From positions 1,008,501-1,072,500 of the forward strand of contig NC_015499.1 in NCBI RefSeq assembly GCF_000212395.1: a stretch of DNA of 64,000 bases. Reading direction: 5' to 3'. Made by a program: the position numbers and the translations under genes. Under the pieces are notes generated by a model. The model saw nothing but the letters and a program-made list of their open reading frames with translations. It searched no databases and was not told the DNA's origin. Numbering within the stretch: position 1 is the first letter of the stretch; each line of letters starts with the position of its first letter. The DNA comes from Thermodesulfobium narugense DSM 14796 (lineage in GTDB: Bacteria; Thermodesulfobiota; Thermodesulfobiia; Thermodesulfobiales; Thermodesulfobiaceae). Of the stretch, positions 46,411 to 54,809 are shown one piece after another.

Positions 46411-47745
46411 CTACTTTCTTTTATCTTCATACTCTTTAAGTAACTTCACAAAAAGTTCAGGCACTAATTTCATTTCCCTATCACTTAACACACAAGCAAT
46501 TCTCATTTGAGTTTTGGCATAGGGATTATTATTTTTATAAAAACCATCTGCAGGAGCTACAAGGAGAGTATAATTTACACCATTAATTTCTACACTGCCC
46601 TCTCTTGCACAATACATAACAAAATCATTTGCATCAAATCCTGGCTTTACAACATTTCTAACATCTACCATAGAATATATTGCTGCTTCTGGTTGAGTAA
46701 CTATCAATCCTGGCATTAATGACTTCAAGCCCATATACAGTTCATTTAAAATCCTTTTATAATAAGATCTCAAGTATGCAACCCAACCTTGAATGTCCTT
46801 TTCGCTCTCTTCATTAATTGCCGAAGCTATGTACTGATCAATACAAGAAGGACACAGATAAGTGGTATTAACAGCTCTAGCTTGGTCAAAAAATAATTGG
46901 TTATCCGTTATCAGTGCACCCATTCTAAGGCCACATGCATTAAATAGCTTAGAAAATGATTCTATACTAATTCTTATTTTTGCTGAGGTAATTCCAGGAA
47001 CTTCTTCCTCAGAAATATTCCATATTGAAGGGGCAAATTTTATATCATCTCTATAGTAAAGTCCTCTATATGCTTCATCACTTATAAAAAATATGCTATG
47101 TTTAACGCAAATTTTAGCAAACTTATTTATAGTTTCCTGTGTCATAAGCGTTCCAGAGGGATTATCATAAGGTATTATTAGAAAGGCAGAAGGTTTTTTT
47201 TCTTCAATTACTTTCTCAACACTTTCGATTTCAACATCACTAAATTTGCCATCAGCATTTAAAACTCTATCCAATGCTAATATTTCTCTATCAAGTTCTT
47301 GTGCAATTGAAATATAGTTAGTATAAACAGGATCAAGCATCACAAGAGGCCTGTTAATACCATTAAACCTTCCGCAAACTCCCAGCATTACCAGCTTCAT
47401 AATGTGTGAAGCACCAGTATCTACTAAAGTAAAAAGTTCTGGATCTATACCAGGCTTTAAAAAAGATTTTATTATTTTTTTAAAAGCAAGGTTCACAGAA
47501 TCAATACCTTCTGTTTGAGTATATCTCCATACTCCTTTTTTTAAGTTTTCATCTTCTATAAACAACAACCTTTTTAACATTGCTGGGTGAGTGGGAAGTG
47601 AAATATTTCCTATAGCAACGTTGATTGCATTAACATATTCTCCTGTACTTTTAAGCCTATCTGAAAAGACTATGCTTGACTTTCTAATACAAGAAGGCGC
47701 AGTAGAATTGAAAAAGTCGCTGGTAGATAGTTTAAAGTTATCCAT
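46411..47745 (-). CDS. PLP-dependent class I/II aminotransferase
   Basis: A 444-residue fold-I aminotransferase, about 50 residues longer than typical AspC-like enzymes. The motifs are YTQTEGIDSVNLAF in the N-terminal part, IPYDNPSGTLMTQETI (Asn-Pro of the substrate region), FISDEAYRGLYY (the PLP-ring Asp and Tyr) and the lysine motif SIESFSKLFNACGLRMG, with Lys the Schiff-base residue. The amino acid substrate is not clear. A GGAGGG site lies before the ATG. It follows the prepilin genes after a gap of about 100 bases and is probably an independent unit. Confidence 0.87.
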   Translation of the reverse strand: MDNFKLSTSDFFNSTAPSCIRKSSIVFSDRLKSTGEYVNAINVAIGNISLPTHPAMLKRLLFIEDENLKKGVWRYTQTEGIDSVNLAFKKIIKSFLKPGIDPELFTLVDTGASHIMKLVMLGVCGRFNGINRPLVMLDPVYTNYISIAQELDREILALDRVLNADGKFSDVEIESVEKVIEEKKPSAFLIIPYDNPSGTLMTQETINKFAKICVKHSIFFISDEAYRGLYYRDDIKFAPSIWNISEEEVPGITSAKIRISIESFSKLFNACGLRMGALITDNQLFFDQARAVNTTYLCPSCIDQYIASAINEESEKDIQGWVAYLRSYYKRILNELYMGLKSLMPGLIVTQPEAAIYSMVDVRNVVKPGFDANDFVMYCAREGSVEINGVNYTLLVAPADGFYKNNNPYAKTQMRIACVLSDREMKLVPELFVKLLKEYEDKRK

Positions 47746-47842
47746 TTCTAACCCTCCACTAATTAGATTATAAATATATAAACAAAAGTCTAAATTATCT
47801 AATAATTAAAGTCAATTCAAATTTTTCAGATAAATAAAAAAA

Positions 47843-49327
47843 CTAAAATTCTCTCCAGGATCCTTTTACAATTTCAAACTTCAACCCAAGAGGCGGACCA
47901 ACCCAATTATCTGTTATTTGAAGGAAAATTATTGTAGAACCATCATTAAACAAACTACTAGAATTAGGATCTTCATTTAAGACCAGTAAAGAACCTAAAA
48001 TATTGCCTGATATGTCAGCGGAGTTTAGTACAACAATGTTTGAACTAACGGTTTCATTAAGCCCAACATATATTGAATTAGCATATAATGATGAGCTCTT
48101 AAGAAAACCTTTTAAACTAAGGTCTGACGAACTTATGTTAAAAATCTTGTTAACGTATAGGTTTGAACCTGCTGAATCAACAGATCCAGCATTTAAAACG
48201 TATAAATTATTAAAATTTAATTGAGAATTATTAGCTATTAACTGTCCATATATCTTAGAATCTCCTTCTACATTCAAAGCTTTATTTACGCTCATATAAG
48301 AGTTATTCTCTACCAAAAGATCTCCCTTAATTTGAACTCCATTGTTTACAACTACTTTAGAAGAATTTGTCAAGTTTAGATCCTTTTGAACAAAAAGAAA
48401 ATCACCAACGTTTAAAATATTAGAGTTTAAGAAGTTTAGATCAGATAATACCACTAATCCTTTTTTAATATTTACTTCTTTACTACCCAACGAAAGATTT
48501 CCTCGCACAAATAATTGCCCATTAAAATCAAAATTAGCATTGGATGGAAGCGACAAATCTTTATAAGTAGAAACATCAGAAAAAAAGGTTATTTTACAAT
48601 TATCTTTAAGATTATTTATTTTCAAATTAGTGCCCAATCTTAAAGGAACTAAGTAAGTCTGGTTGCAATTCACAGAATTAACTACAGGAGCACTGCTTGC
48701 AGGATCTAAATAGTTAATAACAAGCCCAGAAGGCAAATTTTGTAAACTCTTTAAATACTCTTGCCAAAATGGTAAGCTTTCATCAAAGTTTAATTTAGTG
48801 GGTTGAGATAAACTTAATGTCTCATTATTATTAGATTCAAAAAATATATTAGGATATGAATCACTAAGATAATTAATTAAGACTCCGCTCAAAGCATTAT
48901 CATTCTTACTAGTTATAACCTTTACATTGCCTATTGAAGACATATTTTTTCTTATTGCTAAAGCATATTTAGGAATTAAAAGTTCTTTTTTGACTAAAAC
49001 TTCAATATTTTTGGCCAAGGAACTTGCTATTAATTTTTTATATAAACCAATATCGTATATCACAATCTTTACAGGTATTGAATTTATTACCACATCACCT
49101 CCAACATATTCTGGATCGAATGATAATTTCAAAACAGCATCATTAATGGCTTTTTCACAAGCAATAAGATAATTAGCATTGGTTTTGACTACAATATCAG
49201 TATTTAATGAGTTTTTAATAACTAAAAAAGTAATAGAAAGTGCAATAATTATAAAAAACATAGTGAGCAAAACAAAAAGAAGAGAGAAACCTTTTTTAGA
49301 TATTTCGAAGTTTAATATATTTTTCAA
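47843..49327 (-). CDS. Prepilin-like protein with a repetitive beta-rich passenger (PilX position)
   Basis: Begins with a short leader ending in KKG and a hydrophobic helix (FSLLFVLLTMFFIIIALSI), the form of a type IV prepilin or pseudopilin cut by prepilin peptidase between Gly and Phe. It lacks the usual Glu at position 5. The remaining 440 residues are rich in Asn, Ser, Leu and Val, with short repeating strands (GNLSLGSKEVNIKKGLVVL, KDLNLTNSSKVVVNNGVQIKGDLLV), suggesting a beta-helix or bactofilin-like stack. I place the start at a TTG at 49327, just before the leader; a TTG at 49357 is also possible. Either way it overlaps the end of the PilW-like gene. It is the largest of three co-transcribed prepilin genes. 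Confidence 0.7.
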   Translation of the reverse strand: MKNILNFEISKKGFSLLFVLLTMFFIIIALSITFLVIKNSLNTDIVVKTNANYLIACEKAINDAVLKLSFDPEYVGGDVVINSIPVKIVIYDIGLYKKLIASSLAKNIEVLVKKELLIPKYALAIRKNMSSIGNVKVITSKNDNALSGVLINYLSDSYPNIFFESNNNETLSLSQPTKLNFDESLPFWQEYLKSLQNLPSGLVINYLDPASSAPVVNSVNCNQTYLVPLRLGTNLKINNLKDNCKITFFSDVSTYKDLSLPSNANFDFNGQLFVRGNLSLGSKEVNIKKGLVVLSDLNFLNSNILNVGDFLFVQKDLNLTNSSKVVVNNGVQIKGDLLVENNSYMSVNKALNVEGDSKIYGQLIANNSQLNFNNLYVLNAGSVDSAGSNLYVNKIFNISSSDLSLKGFLKSSSLYANSIYVGLNETVSSNIVVLNSADISGNILGSLLVLNEDPNSSSLFNDGSTIIFLQITDNWVGPPLGLKFEIVKGSWREF

Positions 49328-49895
49328 AGTGTGTTTTCTCTGGCAGATCAATATCAATTAAAATCTTTATTATATCGCCTGACGAATCTTCTATAAAATT
49401 TCCACATTCTACTCTCCCCCTAAGAGCAACAAGACCTGACACATAGACGTCAGGGGCATTCATGGGTTCGGTATTGCCATTTACATATCTCATTAAAAAG
49501 CCATTTGAAACGTAATATCCTACCCTTTCGTAGTTACCGTCTCCTTCTGGGTAATTTTCATTTGGGATATTAGCTAAATCAAGATTAAAAAATATACTAT
49601 TCTTGTTTATGACTATTCCTGGATCTGCTATATTATCGCTTGCTAATAGCATATTTTTATAACCGCTTTGTCTAATTTCCTGCTCAACTCTTAGCATCAT
49701 AAACGAACTTTCAGAAATTATTTCATCTTTACCCTGTATTTTTGCCAAAGCTTTGGAAGAGTTATAAAGGTTTGTTACTAAAGTTAATACTATAACAGAA
49801 CTCAATAGTACTGATAAAAGAACTTCCAAAAAAGAAAGACCATTTTTAAAATTATCTTTAAAATTATCTTTAAAGTTCAGATTGTAATGTAACAT
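49296..49895 (-). CDS. PilW-like prepilin
   Basis: About 199 residues from the ATG at 49895. Leader NFKDNFKDNFKNG precedes a hydrophobic helix LSFLEVLLSVLLSSVIVLTLV with Glu at position 5, as in type IV prepilins. The C-terminal part is a globular beta domain with MNAPDVYVSGLVALRGRVEC. The leader contains a tandem 12-base repeat (encoding KDNF twice) at 49849-49872. An in-frame upstream ATG at 49931 exists, but it lies well inside the PilV-like gene and I see no ribosome site for it. It overlaps both neighbours slightly, indicating tight coupling. Minor pilins of this kind prime pilus assembly. Confidence 0.72.
   Translation of the reverse strand: MLHYNLNFKDNFKDNFKNGLSFLEVLLSVLLSSVIVLTLVTNLYNSSKALAKIQGKDEIISESSFMMLRVEQEIRQSGYKNMLLASDNIADPGIVINKNSIFFNLDLANIPNENYPEGDGNYERVGYYVSNGFLMRYVNGNTEPMNAPDVYVSGLVALRGRVECGNFIEDSSGDIIKILIDIDLPEKTHFEKYIKLRNI
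49849..49872. repeat. Tandem 12-base repeat in a prepilin leader
   Basis: AAATTATCTTTA occurs twice head to tail and continues into a third partial copy (AAAGTT). It encodes KDNF-KDNF-K in the leader of the PilW-like protein and stays in frame. Replication slippage could change copy number without breaking the gene. Confidence 0.85.
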
Positions 49896-50220
49896 CTTCA
49901 AATCTTTTAGGAATCTTGCTATCAAAAACATTCACAATTATCATTTTTTTATTGCTATTAATTGTCTTCTGAATATTTACTTTAAAACAGTCGTCATCAA
50001 AACAATCAGTTTCTACAATATTTAAATCCTGATTACTTTTGTCTGACATTGCTCTTTCGAAATTACTTTGTGCAACCTCAAGCGCTTTGTTATATATGTG
50101 TAAATTTTTTTCTACAATAAGAGAACGAGATAAACTACCAAAAGAAACTAGCATAAAAATAGATAAAATAAAAATACTAACCAAAATCTCCAACAAAGTG
50201 ATACCTTTTTTGCTAAACAA
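49870..50220 (-). CDS. PilV-like prepilin
   Basis: A 116-residue pseudopilin starting at a TTG at 50220: leader MFSKKG, then ITLLEILVSIFILSIFMLV with Glu at position 5. GGGGGAAAG lies 7 bases before the TTG. An upstream in-frame GTG at 50259 would begin inside tRNA-Arg and is unlikely. A cysteine pair (ETDCFDDDCF) near residue 77 could form a disulfide. It is the first protein gene after the tRNA and probably part of the same transcript. Confidence 0.75.
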   Translation of the reverse strand: MFSKKGITLLEILVSIFILSIFMLVSFGSLSRSLIVEKNLHIYNKALEVAQSNFERAMSDKSNQDLNIVETDCFDDDCFKVNIQKTINSNKKMIIVNVFDSKIPKRFEDVTLQSEL

Positions 50221-50249
50221 AAGCTTTACTTTCCCCCAATACAAAAGAG

Positions 50250-50326
50250 TGGTGTCCACGACAGGAATCGAACCTGTGACCCCCGGATTAGGAATCCGAT
50301 GCTCTATCCTACTGAGCTACGTGGAC
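50250..50326 (-). tRNA. tRNA-Arg (anticodon CCT)
   Basis: On the minus strand the 77-base sequence folds as a cloverleaf: acceptor GTCCACG/CGTGGAC, D arm GCTC...GAGC, anticodon stem TCGGA/TCCGG around loop TTCCTAA (anticodon CCT), T arm ACAGG-TTCGATT-CCTGT, discriminator A and an encoded CCA end. Anticodon CCT reads the rare AGG arginine codon. Confidence 0.97.
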
Positions 50327-50335
50327 ACATACAAT

Positions 50336-50364
50336 AAATTACCAAAATAGCTCTATTATGTCAA
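50336..50364 (-). promoter_or_regulatory. Promoter of tRNA-Arg and the prepilin genes
   Basis: On the minus strand a consensus TTGACA (50359-50364), a 17-base spacer and TAATTT (50336-50341) lie about 10 bases before the mature tRNA 5' end at 50326. The spacing is ideal. The same transcript would run into the PilV-like gene 30 bases after the tRNA. Confidence 0.75.
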
Positions 50365-50393
50365 ATTAGATATATTGTGTTTTAATATAGACT

Positions 50394-51674
50394 ATGGCTG
50401 AGAAGTTAAATTTAAAATACAATTTTGATGATAAACCCCCATTTTACATAATCTTTCTTCAGGGCCTGCAATGGCTAGTATTGATACTTCCTCCGTTGGT
50501 CATAGTAGCTAGCACTATAGCAAAGTTAAATAGCTTCACATACTCAGAAGAAGTAAATTTTCTTGCAAAGATATTCCTAATTTCAGGACTTTTCCAGATA
50601 CTTCAACTAAAATTTGGCCACAAACTACCCCTTTTAATTGGGCCATCCACTGCTCTAATGCTAGGCTTCGTCCTGAATCCTGGTGCATCTTTGGAAGAGA
50701 TCTCGTTCGCCTCAATATCAATAGGCATATTCATACTACTTTTTGCAAAAAGCAATATAATAAAGAGATTTTCACTACTTCAGTCAAAAGGCATTACAGT
50801 AAGCGTATTACTGCTAATAGGTATTTCGCTCATTCCCATATCAATTAATCTTGGTTTTTCTTCAGTGCCTTTTACTTCTACCGAAAATATAATTTTTATT
50901 CTGATATTATCGATAATTACGATTTTCTTTTCTAAACAAAGCTTCCCCCTATCAAAATTTTCGATCTTCTTCTTTATGAGCATATCGTCAATCATTTTCT
51001 TAATATTTATAAAGCCTATGCACACAGAACCTGTTTTAAGTGCTAATTTATTTTCACTCCAAATGCCAAAATTCGATCCCGTCATTACAATATCGTTTTT
51101 ATTTTGTTATCTTGGAGTGGTAATAAACGAGATAGGCTCTACTCAATCTCTTTTCGGAGTGCTAAATATTCCCCCATCTCTTGAAAAAATAAATAAAGGC
51201 ATTCTATTTGACGCTATCTCTGGAATATTTTCTGGGGTTTTTGGGTCAGTTGGAACCGTTAGCTATTCGCTTACACCTGCTTTGATAGTAATGACACAAA
51301 ACGCATCAAAGTATTCATTTTACCTTGTTGGTCTAATATTTATACTCGCCTCAATATACCCTACTCTGGTTGGAATTTTCGTGCAGATACCTACTCAGGT
51401 AATTGCAGCGTCTCTTCTAGTGGTAGGATATATCCAAATAGAAGCAGCGATAAAGCTTTCAAAATCAGAAAAGGGTTATCACAGCCTTCACATAGGCTTA
51501 ATTTCTTTTTTGGGGTACTTAATCATTCCATACATCTTCGAAAAAGTAGTAATTATTCTGCCAGAGTTAAACATCTTATCAGGTCTTTTCTTAAATGGCT
51601 TTAGCGCTGGATTACTATCAGCAATTATTGCAGAAATTATCTACAGAATTTTCAACAGAGCAAGATTATATTAA
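50394..51674 (+). CDS. NCS2 family nucleobase (xanthine/uracil) permease
   Basis: A 426-residue inner-membrane protein with about 12-14 helices. It belongs to the nucleobase:cation symporter-2 family: N-terminal PPFYIIFLQGLQWLVLILPPLVIV, helix GPSTALMLGF, the family's acidic block in GVVINEIGSTQSLFGVLN, and GVFGSVGTVSYSLTPALI. It would import purines or pyrimidines with protons or sodium. No ribosome site precedes the ATG, and TAATAT lies just five bases upstream, so the transcript may be leaderless. It is divergent from tRNA-Arg. Confidence 0.85.
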   Translation: MAEKLNLKYNFDDKPPFYIIFLQGLQWLVLILPPLVIVASTIAKLNSFTYSEEVNFLAKIFLISGLFQILQLKFGHKLPLLIGPSTALMLGFVLNPGASLEEISFASISIGIFILLFAKSNIIKRFSLLQSKGITVSVLLLIGISLIPISINLGFSSVPFTSTENIIFILILSIITIFFSKQSFPLSKFSIFFFMSISSIIFLIFIKPMHTEPVLSANLFSLQMPKFDPVITISFLFCYLGVVINEIGSTQSLFGVLNIPPSLEKINKGILFDAISGIFSGVFGSVGTVSYSLTPALIVMTQNASKYSFYLVGLIFILASIYPTLVGIFVQIPTQVIAASLLVVGYIQIEAAIKLSKSEKGYHSLHIGLISFLGYLIIPYIFEKVVIILPELNILSGLFLNGFSAGLLSAIIAEIIYRIFNRARLY

Positions 51675-51717
51675 TAGTTTTTAACTTTTATTGTCAAACT
51701 TAAAGCCTACAAAACTC

Positions 51718-51746
51718 TTGACAGGCAAACACTAAAGTGATAGTTT
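51718..51746 (+). promoter_or_regulatory. Candidate promoter for the cbiMQO leader
   Basis: TTGACA (51718-51723), 17 bases, TAGTTT (51741-51746). The predicted start near 51753 lies immediately before a strong terminator hairpin, so transcripts would face termination within 60 bases unless read-through is permitted. No known cobalamin or NiCo riboswitch core was recognised. Confidence 0.5.
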
Positions 51747-51757
51747 AATTACAAATA

Positions 51758-51812
51758 AGCCATGAAGGCTCTTAACCCCAGAAAGGGTTAGCTTTCATGG
51801 CTTTTGTTTTTT
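51758..51812 (+). terminator. Strong intrinsic terminator or attenuator upstream of cbiM
   Basis: The 13-base arm AGCCATGAAGGCT pairs with AGCTTTCATGGCT (one G-U), followed after a 2-base bulge by TAACCC/GGGTTA and a 6-base loop. TTTTGTTTTTT follows at once. It is 83 bases after the NCS2 permease stop, so it may simply end that transcript; with the promoter just upstream it could also act as an attenuator for the metal-uptake genes. Confidence 0.85.
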
Positions 51813-51813
51813 A

Positions 51814-51828
51814 ACATATTCAATATGT
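51814..51828. promoter_or_regulatory. Candidate operator upstream of cbiM
   Basis: ACATATT-C-AATATGT is a perfect 7-bp inverted repeat 83 bases before the cbiM start. It differs from the Escherichia coli NikR site. It could be bound by a metal-sensing repressor, but no regulator gene is adjacent. Confidence 0.35.
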
Positions 51829-51911
51829 GTAAAGGGGGTGAAAAAATTAGAAATATTTGTAACTATGTAGATTACAGATCCATTAAAATTAAACAGAAAG
51901 GGAGGAGTTAA

Positions 51912-52940
51912 ATGCACATTCCAGATGGTTATCTTAGTCCGCAAACGTGCGCGGTAATGGGAGCTGTTATGCTTCCTGTTTGGTGGACATCGGTAAAAAA
52001 GGTCCAAAATACCATCAATAAAAAATATGTGCCGTTGATGGCGCTTGGTGCAGCTTTCTCATTTGTAATAATGATGTACAACGTTCCAATTCCAGATGGC
52101 ACTACTGCACATGCAGTTGGAGGCTCGCTTCTAGCAATAATATTTGGCCCGTGGGCTGCAACGCTATGTATAACAATTGCTTTAGCAATCCAAGCACTTC
52201 TTTTTGGTGACGGGGGTATACTAGCTTTTGGTGCAAACTGCTTTAATATGGCTTTTGTTTTGCCATTTAGCTCCTATTTTATTTACAAATTATTAACGAC
52301 AAATTCAGAAATAACCAGTGCACGTAGATACATTGCAGGATTCATTGGAGGTTATATTGGTATAGTTCTTGCGGCAATATGTGCAGGAATAGAATTAGGA
52401 TTGCAACCTCTATTATTCCATACAGCCGCTGGTGTTCCACAATACTGTCCATATCCCTTAAGTCTTGCCGTACCAGCAATGGCATTTGCTCACTTAACTG
52501 TAGCTGGACCTGTCGAAGGAGTGATAACTGCACTTGCCATTAAATATTTACAGGTAAGTAATCCTGAAATGCTCAGCATAGAAAAAGTTAAAGCTCCATC
52601 AAAAGCTTTTAACTATGCAAAACTTTGGATAGGCATGGCAATAGTTGCAATACTTACTCCGCTTGGACTCCTTGCATCCGGTAGCGCATGGGGGGAATGG
52701 GGAGCAGATGAACTAAAAGACAAACTCGGGTTTGTACCCGAAGGCCTTGAGCAAATGTCTGATAAGTGGCATGCGCTCATGCAAGATTACGGCATTCCTG
52801 GTTTCGACCAAAGCTTCTTCCAATCTGCAATAGGATACATTACTGCAGCAATAGTTGGTATAATTCTTATAAGTTTTATCACGTACTTATTTGGAAAAAT
52901 TTTAAAAGGTAAAGATGAAGAGGCTCATGAAACAAAATAA
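51912..52940 (+). CDS. cbiM: Ni/Co ECF transporter substrate-specific subunit, CbiMN-like fusion
   Basis: A 342-residue membrane protein. The N-terminus MHIPDGYLSP matches the CbiM/NikM start, in which the His2 residue is part of the metal site. The next 220 residues are the seven-helix S component (IPDGTTAHAVGGSLLAIIFGPW and LLFGDGGILAFGANCFNMA). The C-terminal 100 residues (GLLASGSAWGEWG, a linker with PEGLEQM and a final helix) correspond to the separate CbiN/NikN or PDGLE domain, fused here. GGGAGGAG precedes the ATG. Nickel and cobalt cannot be told apart by sequence alone. Confidence 0.9.
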   Translation: MHIPDGYLSPQTCAVMGAVMLPVWWTSVKKVQNTINKKYVPLMALGAAFSFVIMMYNVPIPDGTTAHAVGGSLLAIIFGPWAATLCITIALAIQALLFGDGGILAFGANCFNMAFVLPFSSYFIYKLLTTNSEITSARRYIAGFIGGYIGIVLAAICAGIELGLQPLLFHTAAGVPQYCPYPLSLAVPAMAFAHLTVAGPVEGVITALAIKYLQVSNPEMLSIEKVKAPSKAFNYAKLWIGMAIVAILTPLGLLASGSAWGEWGADELKDKLGFVPEGLEQMSDKWHALMQDYGIPGFDQSFFQSAIGYITAAIVGIILISFITYLFGKILKGKDEEAHETK

Positions 52941-52957
52941 ATTAAAGTGGTGGTTGT

Positions 52958-53872
52958 ATGTGCTCAAAAAGTTTTAAGTCTAACTCATCAAAATCTACCA
53001 AAAGCAGTTTTTTAGAAAAAACAATCAATGAATTAAACAACGTTATGAAAGAAGAATTTATTGCCGGGAAAATAGCTTCCCGGCATGGCCTTTTGCAAAA
53101 TCTTGACCCAAGGATAAACATACTATCATCACTTCTTTTAATAATTACTGCTAATTTTATTCATCAACCCTTGATTCTATTATTTTTTAATTTATGGATA
53201 ATCTGGCTTGCAAAAGTATCATTAGTTCCTGTTAGATCTTTTTTAAAAAGAGTTTGGTTAATTGTCCCACTTTTTACTGTAATAATGGTAATACCAAGTA
53301 TTTTTAGTCCAATTTTGCCAGGTGAACCTTTATTAGTTTTATTTTATTTGCCACATTCCATTCAATTTCTTTTCTGGCAAATTCCACAAACAATATCTAT
53401 AACAAAACAAGGCGTTTTTACTGCTATTGTTTTAGTGCTAAGAGTTGGAATATGTGTTTCAGTAAGTTTGTTGTTAACCCTAACAACCAAATGGTCTTTA
53501 CTTCTAAAGGCACTAAGTAAGATAGGCGTGCCTACTATGTTTATAACAATTTTAGAAATGGCACACAGGTATATTTATCTTCTTCTACAAACTACGGTTG
53601 ATATGTTTGTTGCAAAGAAAAGCCGAACTGTAGGGCACACTACCACAGGCGAACAAAGGCAATTTTTGTCTAACTCAATGTCAATACTTCTTGGAAAATC
53701 TTATTTTATGAGCAATGAAGTTTACTTAGCCATGACCTCAAGGGGTTATAATGGAAAAGCCCTAGTATTAACAGAGTTCAAAATGAAGCTATTTGACTGG
53801 CTTTGGTTAATCTTTATAATAATAGTTTGTTTATTTTTTATAGGAGGAGATCACTTATTTGTCTGGAAATAA
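52958..53872 (+). CDS. cbiQ: ECF transporter T component, CbiQ-like
   Basis: A 304-residue membrane subunit that couples the metal-binding subunit to the ATPase. It has about six helices and the family's conserved Ala-Arg-Gly-type coupling motif near the C-terminus (here AMTSRGYNGKALVL). An unusually polar, Ser/Lys-rich N-terminal tail of about 40 residues precedes LDPRINILSSLLLI. It starts 17 bases after cbiM and overlaps cbiO by 14 bases. A GC-rich 8-bp hairpin (GCCGGGAA...TTCCCGGC, 53063-53084) lies inside its early coding region. Confidence 0.88.
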   Translation: MCSKSFKSNSSKSTKSSFLEKTINELNNVMKEEFIAGKIASRHGLLQNLDPRINILSSLLLIITANFIHQPLILLFFNLWIIWLAKVSLVPVRSFLKRVWLIVPLFTVIMVIPSIFSPILPGEPLLVLFYLPHSIQFLFWQIPQTISITKQGVFTAIVLVLRVGICVSVSLLLTLTTKWSLLLKALSKIGVPTMFITILEMAHRYIYLLLQTTVDMFVAKKSRTVGHTTTGEQRQFLSNSMSILLGKSYFMSNEVYLAMTSRGYNGKALVLTEFKMKLFDWLWLIFIIIVCLFFIGGDHLFVWK

Positions 53873-54665
53873 TATTGTTTTTAAACTAAAAGATGTAAGC
53901 TTTAGATATCCAAGTAATGAAATAGCCCTTTCAAAGATTAATTTAGAAATAAAAAAAGGAGATTTATCAATTCTTTTAGGAGCAAACGGGTGTGGTAAAT
54001 CCACACTTTTGAAAATTTTAGACGCTTTAATATTCCCTCAAGAAGGAGAATTTTATGCCTTTGACAATCTAATAACTGAAGAAGCCTTTTCCAACGAGGA
54101 TTTTTTCTATTCTTTTAGGAAAAAAATTGGCTTTTTATTTCAGGAATCAGATGTCCAACTTTTTAATCCAACAGTATGGGATGAAGTAGCCTATGGACCA
54201 TTACAGTTAGGATTGGATAAAGTTACAGTTAAAGAAAGAGTAGAAAAAATTTTAGAAAATTTAGAACTAAAACATCTTAAAGATAGACCCCCTTTCAGAT
54301 TAAGCGGCGGCGAAAAGAAAAAAGAAGCAATAGCATCTATACTTTCTATTGAACCTGAAGTTTTGTTATTAGATGAACCCACAAACGGCTTAGATCCCAG
54401 GACTCAAAGACATTTAATAAATCTAATTAAAGAATTCCACAAGCAAAATAAAACTATAGTTATATCTACCCACAATCTTGACCTTGTTTATGAATTAGCT
54501 GATAAGGTTTATGTTTTTTCTGAAGATCACAAAATTGTTGCATCAGGAACTCCAGAAGAAATTTTGGACAATAAAGAATTGCTTATAAAAGTAAATTTGA
54601 TCGATGAGCACTTTCATAAACATGTTCATACAGGGGATCATTTGCATTTTCACTCACACGAATAA
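53859..54665 (+). CDS. cbiO: ECF transporter ATPase, CbiO/NikO-like, with His-rich tail
   Basis: A 268-residue ABC ATPase that powers Ni2+ or Co2+ uptake. Walker A is GANGCGKSTLL (41-51), the Q-loop is GFLFQESDVQLF, the signature is LSGGEKKKEAIA, and Walker B is LLLDEPTNGLD, followed by the H-loop STHNLDLV. The last 22 residues contain eight histidines (HFHKHVHTGDHLHFHSHE), a probable metal-binding tail. The start is a TTG at 53859, ten bases after AGGAGGA, inside the end of cbiQ. Confidence 0.92.
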   Translation: MSGNNIVFKLKDVSFRYPSNEIALSKINLEIKKGDLSILLGANGCGKSTLLKILDALIFPQEGEFYAFDNLITEEAFSNEDFFYSFRKKIGFLFQESDVQLFNPTVWDEVAYGPLQLGLDKVTVKERVEKILENLELKHLKDRPPFRLSGGEKKKEAIASILSIEPEVLLLDEPTNGLDPRTQRHLINLIKEFHKQNKTIVISTHNLDLVYELADKVYVFSEDHKIVASGTPEEILDNKELLIKVNLIDEHFHKHVHTGDHLHFHSHE

Positions 54666-54736
54666 AATTTAATAACACTCTAAAATTTTGCCCTAATTAA
54701 TATCACTTAGCTTTAAAATCAATTTAAACCAATATA

Positions 54737-54775
54737 ACTTGATCAAGTAATATTAACATTTTCTTAGGTTATAAT
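54737..54775 (+). promoter_or_regulatory. Palindrome and -10 box before the cytochrome-b5/AOR operon
   Basis: ACTTGATCAAGT (54737-54748) is a perfect 12-bp palindrome, and TATAAT follows at 54770-54775. The palindrome covers the place where a -35 box would begin, which suits control by a bound regulator. No consensus -35 is seen. Confidence 0.4.
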
Positions 54776-54809
54776 AAAACCATATTATATTTAAGTGTGG
54801 GGTGAAAAT

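Noticed and set aside
50220-50259. Start of the PilV-like gene at GTG 50259
   Set aside because: It would lie inside the 3' end of tRNA-Arg; the TTG at 50220 has a ribosome site and gives a normal short prepilin leader.
51675-51911. Cobalamin or NiCo riboswitch in front of cbiM
   Set aside because: I looked for the B12-box and the NiCo consensus and found neither; only a terminator-like hairpin and a short palindrome.
53063-53084. GC-rich hairpin inside cbiQ as an internal terminator
   Set aside because: No T tract follows it, and it encodes ordinary residues in frame.
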